Of a DNA stretch of 64,000 nt, positions 59,319-64,000 are shown in pieces. Position 1 is the first letter of the stretch, and the number at the start of each line of letters is the position of its first letter. Source of the DNA: Trileptium ribeirensis (taxonomy: Eukaryota > Nematoda > Enoplea > Enoplida > Thoracostomopsidae); contig JASANE010012710.1 in the NCBI GenBank assembly GCA_030248225.1, positions 32,007-96,006 on the forward strand, given 5' to 3'. Position numbers and translations under genes: made by a program. Below the pieces are notes generated by a model. It saw only the letters and a list, made by a program, of their open reading frames with translations. It was not told the DNA's origin and did not search any database.

Positions 59319-59508
59319 TGTGGCGATCACCAAGACGGTCGACAGAAGAAATGAAAATCACGTGATTTTCTAATGCAAGACTAAATCATTGAATCATGAT
59401 ACTGATAAAATATACAAAGACTGCGCCCACGCTATTCTGATGCAAAAGTAAACTGTACATAAACCATGTATTATTTGTAATAAATCACTTGTTCATTTCA
59501 TGCAACCA
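59319..59508 (+). repeat. 3' LTR (190 bases)
   Basis: It starts TGTGGCGATCACC and ends TTTCATGCAACCA. Shared words with the 5' LTR include ATCACGTGATTTTCTAA, GACTGCGCCCACGCTATTC and CCATGTATTATTTGTAAT. It is preceded by the purine tract GGAGGGGAAGGC at 59307-59318. Confidence 0.85.
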
Positions 59509-59611
59509 AATATACAAAGATTATATATCTGAAATACACACCATTGAAGAATTTTACGCAGTGGTGGAAAATTTTACAGCACCTGATTTTCAAAAAGAAA
59601 ACCCTGCCGCT

Positions 59612-59670
59612 AGGATATGGCGGTTCCTCAAGGTCCCCAGGATATCGCGGTTCCTCAAGGTCATGCCTCC
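59612..59670 (+). repeat. two tandem 27-base units
   Basis: AGGATATGGCGGTTCCTC followed by AAGGTCCCC is repeated at once as AGGATATCGCGGTTCCTC followed by AAGGTCATG. It lies in the flank just after the CsRn1-type element. Confidence 0.75.
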
Positions 59671-59929
59671 AGGTAAATTTTCGCTTCCATCAGGTCAACC
59701 CTCCAGCACCCGCAGATATATTAAGGTGACATCAAAAGTGATCATCCTAAAATGATTACGACAAAACTCAATACTACTGCTTATATTGGGACTATTAATG
59801 AAATAGTAACTACAATAAAGCGCAGCCTGCAGAAATTCGCGTTTTTTGGAGTAAATAATTAATAATAAACGATATACAGGTTCTAAAACACTTTAAAATG
59901 ACATTATAAAACCCCAGTTGATATAGGGG

Positions 59930-60336
59930 ACCGCACCCCCCCAAGGAAACCTGGAGGACTTCCCCCGGGTATTTACCGTTCTATCAAGTAGGAGCTGGGG
60001 GCGGGGCGCAGCTCAAAGCTCGTGAAATTTTGGTCATGTGGGGAGGCCAGGCTATTAGCATATAAATAGTTTAGGATAAATGAAATTATTATAGTTGTTC
60101 CACAGAGAACAGTTTCGATTCGATATCTCCTAACAAGCATACATTATTTGAACAACCCTATTTTGTGACCACATAGACTACAAAAGTCGAAATGTATCCC
60201 ACAACCAGCTGCCAGCAAAATACCAAACGCAACTCTGTGCGAGATCATCAACAAGCGTAAATTAACACAATGAAATTTCAGTGTAACACTGTCTAAAGTT
60301 CTTGACTCTGTGGTAAAACATGACATACCAAGTTAC
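59930..60336. other. intronic, one C/G-run piece at 59930-60055
   Basis: GGGACCGCACCCCCCC to GTGGGGAGGCCAG has C- and G-runs and ends, on the other strand, CTGGCCTCCCCACA. The same words occur at 32777-32792 (CTGGCCTCCCCACAGAGA) and about 54512. This suggests a further CTGGCC-ended MITE family. No complete copy could be bounded. Confidence 0.4.
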
Positions 60337-60490
60337 TGTTGGAAGCAAGGCCTTTGAACGCCGAGAACGCCAGTCGAACCACCATTGCATGCTCCCCACT
60401 CTCAAAAGCCACCGCCATTGTAGCAAGACGAATTCTCGACAACCACTCAGTACAAGTGGTGCGATTTGCAACGAAAAACGCTCGCGCAGC
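60337..60490 (-). CDS. SMG1: SMG1 exon A (helical region ahead of FAT)
   Basis: The exon follows a clear acceptor (TATCCTTTTAG) and starts in phase 0. It reads AARAFFVANRTTCTEWLSRI followed by RLATMAVAFESGEHAMVVRL and AFSAFKGLASN. The TCTEWLSRIR block is one of the best conserved stretches of SMG1 (human has a near-identical TCxxWLxRIR). Two donors are possible. GTAACT at 60336-60331 ends the exon in phase 1 and joins exon B in frame. A stronger-looking GTATGT at 60328-60323 would end it at 60329 in phase 0 and would need an extra small exon. I chose the first because the phase then fits. Upstream exons were not found in the remaining 3.5 kb. Confidence 0.85.
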
Positions 60491-61379
60491 CTAAAAGGAT
60501 ACAATTTTGGTAAAAATAAACGACATAAATACGTAGTGTTTCACAGATAATATAACCATAGCTTGTGTGAAACTGATTACGTTCCGGCTGGTTGTATACT
60601 TTGGGTGATGGATAAAAATTTTGATCTGGCGCGATTACGAAACAGCCGCTCGAAAGGTATAATATTCCTTTCAACTGGCTGTGACGCTAAGTTGCAATCT
60701 ACATTGCCCCGGGTATACTCTAGTTTTTAACAAACACTAAAACCCGGCCGATTTGTGCTTGGGCAGGATAAACATCTGTATACCGTTTACAACAAAAATG
60801 ACGAGTATGAAATCTTTTATAAGTATCAAAGTATTTGGTATCTTATTTGTGTGTACATGTATTTCAACTAACTATTCATCAATTTATAACAGTATCACGT
60901 TTTAGGCAATTGATGGCAAATCCACCATACAAAAAGCTCGCTGGCAAAAAAATTAGCTAATTAGTAACATTAACTATTTACCTAATGAACACCCATGATA
61001 CAATCATAGAGCTTTAAAAGCCACATATTCATAATCAGCGACATCAGAAACCCACGAGCGCAACAAATTAGCAATTATTTTGAAATCATTTTAAAATTTG
61101 CATAAAAATACCTTATTAGCTAATTAATTAATTTACTAATTAGCATACGGCCAGGTTTTAGAGCTTCAGACATGTCATATTCGCGATCAAGAAAACCACC
61201 GGGTGCAATTTATTTCTCATTTTTGAGCACTTTGAAATTTTTCCAAAAAATAACTAATTAGCAATATTAGTAATTAGCTAATTAACTAACTAATTAGCAT
61301 GTTTTTAACTTTCTCGAATAGTAAATAAGGCGACATATTCAACAATGTGGTTTGTAGCTTAATTTAGAATCCAAAATGG
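60491..61379. other. intronic, AATTAGCTAATTAG-rich block at 60950-61310
   Basis: The words TTAGCTAATTAGTAA, TTAGCTAATTAATTAA and TTAGTAATTAGCTAATTAAC recur through this block and also at about 51770-51800. It looks like a dispersed AT-rich repeat. No coding exon was found. Confidence 0.45.
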
Positions 61380-63270
61380 ATTCCTAGATACTTGACTTGT
61401 CCAACAAGTGCAAGATTTCCTAAACAGTGTGAGGTCCACTGTGTCCAGCGGTACACCACCTCTTCTAAAGCGCAAACGCCGCAATATTCTGGTCTAACTT
61501 TTAGACCATTCCCAAAGCACCATTGTTCGCCTTTCCTTAGTTCAGTAGAAAGACATTTGCTAGAGGCAGTGCTTTTTATACCAACGCATATTATTGCGAT
61601 GATATCTCAATAAGCCAGAGCATGTACACCCGTGGCATTCAAGCGGCTTAGCATGTCGTCAACCACCATAATACCCCAAAGTAATGGAGATAAAACTCCA
61701 CCTTGTGGGTACCCCTGCTTATGTATACCACAACCTTATCTTTATTCACAGTGGATTGTGCCTTGCTACATATCAGTAAGTTTTTATGCGAAACAGATAT
61801 GCACATGGGCACATCAAATTTCGCAAATGCCTTGACAAAATGGTTCTGTTCTTGTGCTTGCACCTTCGATATCTAAGAAGCAACCGAGGACAATGTAGCC
61901 TTTAGAACCATCTGCTTTAACAATATATAGAAGTCCTTTCAAAGCAGAGATGGTGGATTTACACCGCTGGTATGCATGCTGATTGAGATTTTAGCCAAAA
62001 CGTTCACGAATCACGCAAATGTCTGTCTGGTCAGTTCTCCAGAGTTTTAGAACAGAGGAAGAGAGACAGATAGGTCTGACAGATTTTGGATCATCATAAG
62101 TGTTGTTCGCAGGTTTTCGAATGAAAAAATTTGAAATTCTCCATGGCTGTGGGATATATCCGCGCGACAAGCATGCAGTAAACAGATGTACTAGCTTGTC
62201 GTATAGCAGCTGACCTGACCTAGTAGCGCTGGAAATATACCGTCTGAACCAGGAGCTTGAAGCTACCAAAAGTGGAGACGACATATTTGATCTAGTTTAT
62301 ATCAACGATGTAATTACATAATGTTTACGACTGCTATCTTTGCTCGGAGTCCTAGACTGGAGAATCAGTCCATGTGATGAGATACGACAGATCCAGGGAA
62401 GTGTGTATCAAGCAACATTTTTACAGTTTCCGGTGGTCTCAGTATATTTTCCCGCGGGCCTTCTAGATTACCCAATTTGGATGTTCCTGGTTTGCTTAAA
62501 AATATTGTTCTCAGTTTTTGAGCACATGTTCCTCCAGCTTTCTGTTTTAGAGTTTCTAAGGGCGGCCTTATACAAACACTGAAAATGTCTGTAGCGTGTC
62601 CAGTCAGTGACTCTCCCATAGTTATGGCCTATACGACACCACTTCCTAGTAGGATTACAAAGCATTTCTAGTTCTGGATTTCACCAAGTAGGCTTGTTGC
62701 TGTGCCGCAGCTGCTTATGAGTGCAGTATTCCTTATAACTCGCGATAACAGTGGAATTAACAGTTGCAAATCAGCACTTCGATATTCTGCGTAGTAGTTA
62801 TATCTCGTGCGCTTAAATGAACAAAACGTGCAGAAACATTTTTGAGAATAGACTTTCTCGTTAAATTACGTATCATAACACTATTCTCATCGCGCTTGAG
62901 GTTTGACTAACCCCAATCTATGATGGATCGGTGATCCGAAAAAGATTCGTCATCAAGGACTTTCCAGTCACTGATTAATTTAGCAACATTAGACGAACAT
63001 ACTGTGACGTTCAACACTTCTTGCCTAATTGCATAAATCTTGGCGTACAACCTTTATTCATTATTTATAGCTCATTGACTGCTAAAAATTCTAGCAGAGC
63101 CTTTCCTCTAAGTTAACATATTGTGCTTCCCCAAGTAGTGTGAGGTGCATTACAGTCACAACCTGCAGTGAGGTGGAGGCCGTTCAGTTTTGAGTAATTA
63201 GTGAGATTCAATAGCTCCTGTGAGAATGATAGGTCATGAAGCTGAACCGCTTCGGTCTGTCTGTTAATCG
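61380..63270 (-). mobile_element. Jockey/R1-type LINE fragment (endonuclease and reverse transcriptase)
   Basis: On the minus strand, endonuclease blocks come first: TAGCDCNAPHTTWGSTIC and RGKALLEFLAVNEL (63190-63070), then SDWKVLDDESFSDHRSI (about 62960-62900) with the SDHR element. The reverse transcriptase has DDPKSVRPICLSSSVLKL (about 62090), NQHAYQRCKSTISAL (about 61970), LGCFLDIEGAST (first catalytic Asp), and GYPQGGVLSPLLWGIMVVDD (about 61700). The box that should read YADD reads Y-stop-D (about 61610). ALEEVVYRWTQW follows. All pieces are in sense with SMG1. The 5' end near 63.2 kb and the 3' end near 61.4 kb are truncated or undefined. Confidence 0.8.
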
Positions 63271-63364
63271 GTATGGCGGTCCAAGGATTTTCTGAATGTA
63301 TATGTTATAAAGTTTAAAAAGAGCTGATTTTAAAGTACATTTATCATTGTAGGTCCATGGTTCT

Positions 63365-63569
63365 CTGGCTAGTCCAAACATCGGAAATTATAGCCGACGG
63401 GCCTGCCAATTTTTTGCCGGATTTTGTCCCGTTTAGACGTTTAGTTTTCTCAGAAAGAGGCTTTGAGCTGGGGGGTACCCGAATTTTTGCCAGGGGGTAG
63501 AAGCCGGAGGTACCTCCGTTTTGCCGAGGGCAGCCGAAAATGCCGCTTCCCCCACTTTGGACTAGCCAG
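63365..63569. mobile_element. 205-base MITE with perfect 14-base inverted ends
   Basis: CTGGCTAGTCCAAA begins the element at 63365 and occurs on the other strand ending at 63569. GTTCT lies directly outside both ends (63360-63364 and 63570-63574), a 5-base target duplication. The interior is GC-rich (GGGGGTACCCG, AAGCCGGAGGTACCTCCG) and non-coding. The CTGGC ends recall family C. Confidence 0.8.
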
Positions 63570-63574
63570 GTTCT

Positions 63575-64000
63575 TGGATCAATGGTATTGTTGGGGTGTT
63601 TATTTTAGGATCGTAGGTGAAATGGCTTGTGTGGGAAGGAATGGCTGCTAATCTTCTCTTGAGTTCCAAAAAGAATCTGAACGAAGCTGCAGATTTATTT
63701 GAATAATTCTCAACATCTTCTTTCTATCGTATCATTTTGGCATCAGACATATCCGTGCCGCTCTGTATTTTCTTACTGACAGACGAGAACCCAACAACCG
63801 TCGCCGCTCAAGCACCCCATGACATGACGAAATTTGAAAAACCACTATTTCTGGAAAAGACTCCACGAATTATATCCGGACACACATCGGCCTAGGCAGT
63901 GGTCCCACAAAAAAGTGTTCTTTAGCAAAGTGGTATATTTCAATAAGCTGATTCTGTACGGTAGTCTCCGATACGAAGCTTGTGTGGCGAAATGTGGGCT
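63575..64000. other. no gene seen; diverged dispersed repeat at the end
   Basis: The last 100 bases resemble 5860-5950 (ATAAGCTGATTCTG and neighbouring words). No SMG1 exon was recognised here, although the next upstream exon is expected somewhere beyond 60491. Confidence 0.4.

Larger units (their letters stand above)
54892..59508 (+). mobile_element. CsRn1-type Ty3/gypsy LTR retrotransposon, decayed
   Basis: A 4.6-kb element with both LTRs, primer site, gag-like region, reverse transcriptase, RNase H, integrase and a polypurine tract in the standard Ty3/gypsy order. The sequence AATATA flanks both ends (54886-54891 and 59509-59514). Wording of the pol blocks (DYRALN, TPFGLFEFVRMPFGL, FLGHRVHSRDIHPL, DFPPRVPVKKLQEFLG) is that of the CsRn1 group, which is also known for tRNA-Trp primers. 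It lies antisense to SMG1 in the intron between exons A and B. Stops and frameshifts in every domain show it is inactive. Confidence 0.88.
1205..60490 (-). other. SMG1: SMG1 locus (PIKK kinase of nonsense-mediated decay), partial
   Basis: Ten exons on the minus strand join in phase to 761 codons, with an eleventh candidate at the left. SMG1 phosphorylates UPF1 in the SURF complex during nonsense-mediated mRNA decay. The identification rests on order and wording of conserved blocks: TTCTEWLSRIR, the block around GAIDGV, ECYTQLCDW, AARKTGNINLSARLL at the FAT start, and KLADWAYNAA. These occur in the same order as in animal SMG1. Introns range from 0.9 to 12 kb and hold most of the mobile elements in the window. 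The N-terminal part and the kinase and FATC domains are outside the window. Junction phases from exon A to J are 1, 2, 0, 2, 2, 0, 1, 1 and 2. Exon-level entries give the borders. Confidence 0.85.

Overview
This is an AT-rich invertebrate-type nuclear window. The evidence is large introns with GT-AG (and one GC-AG) borders, CR1-, RTE- and Jockey/R1-type LINEs, Ty3/gypsy LTR elements (one of the CsRn1 type), hAT-like DNA transposons, MITEs and satellites. No bacterial operons, rRNA or CRISPR arrays are visible. I cannot name the phylum; the mobile-element mix would fit an arthropod, mollusc or similar invertebrate.

The one host gene I recognise runs on the minus strand through almost the whole window. 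It is an orthologue of SMG1, the PIKK-family kinase of nonsense-mediated mRNA decay. I could join ten exons (60490 down to 6340) whose splice sites and codon phases agree at every junction; they give 761 codons covering the helical-repeat and FAT portion. An eleventh candidate exon lies at 1205-1318, with at least one exon missing before it. The N-terminus lies beyond position 64000 and the kinase domain beyond position 1. Most other features sit inside SMG1 introns.

Layout from left to right. 1-6.3 kb: satellite-like units, a decayed DDE-type transposase (+) and an RTE-like LINE (-). 6.3-17.6 kb: a gypsy relic (+) interrupted by a minus-strand LTR, tRNA-Trp-type primer site, hairpin leader and an intact-looking tRNA-Ala(UGC); then a CR1-type LINE with a PHD-finger ORF1 (-). 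17.6-25.4 kb: dispersed repeats and a GC-richer decayed reading frame (20.5-22.8 kb, -) that begins with a signal-peptide-like segment. 25.4-32.2 kb: three SMG1 exons and a full copy of a CAGGG-ended non-autonomous element. 32.2-44.1 kb: a 12-kb intron with MITEs nested in one another, a diverged satellite and two more copies of the CAGGG family. 44.1-53.6 kb: four SMG1 exons and a 1.35-kb hAT element with an exact 8-bp target duplication and one stop in its zinc-finger ORF. 53.6-60.5 kb: a 4.6-kb CsRn1-type gypsy element with both LTRs and a tRNA-like leader. 60.5-64 kb: a Jockey/R1-type LINE and a MITE with perfect 14-bp inverted ends.

The most unusual observation is that two separate LTR elements each carry a tRNA-like sequence about 145-172 bases downstream of a tRNA-Trp-type primer-binding site. 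Everything here was read by eye; family names rest on recalled motifs, not on a database search.
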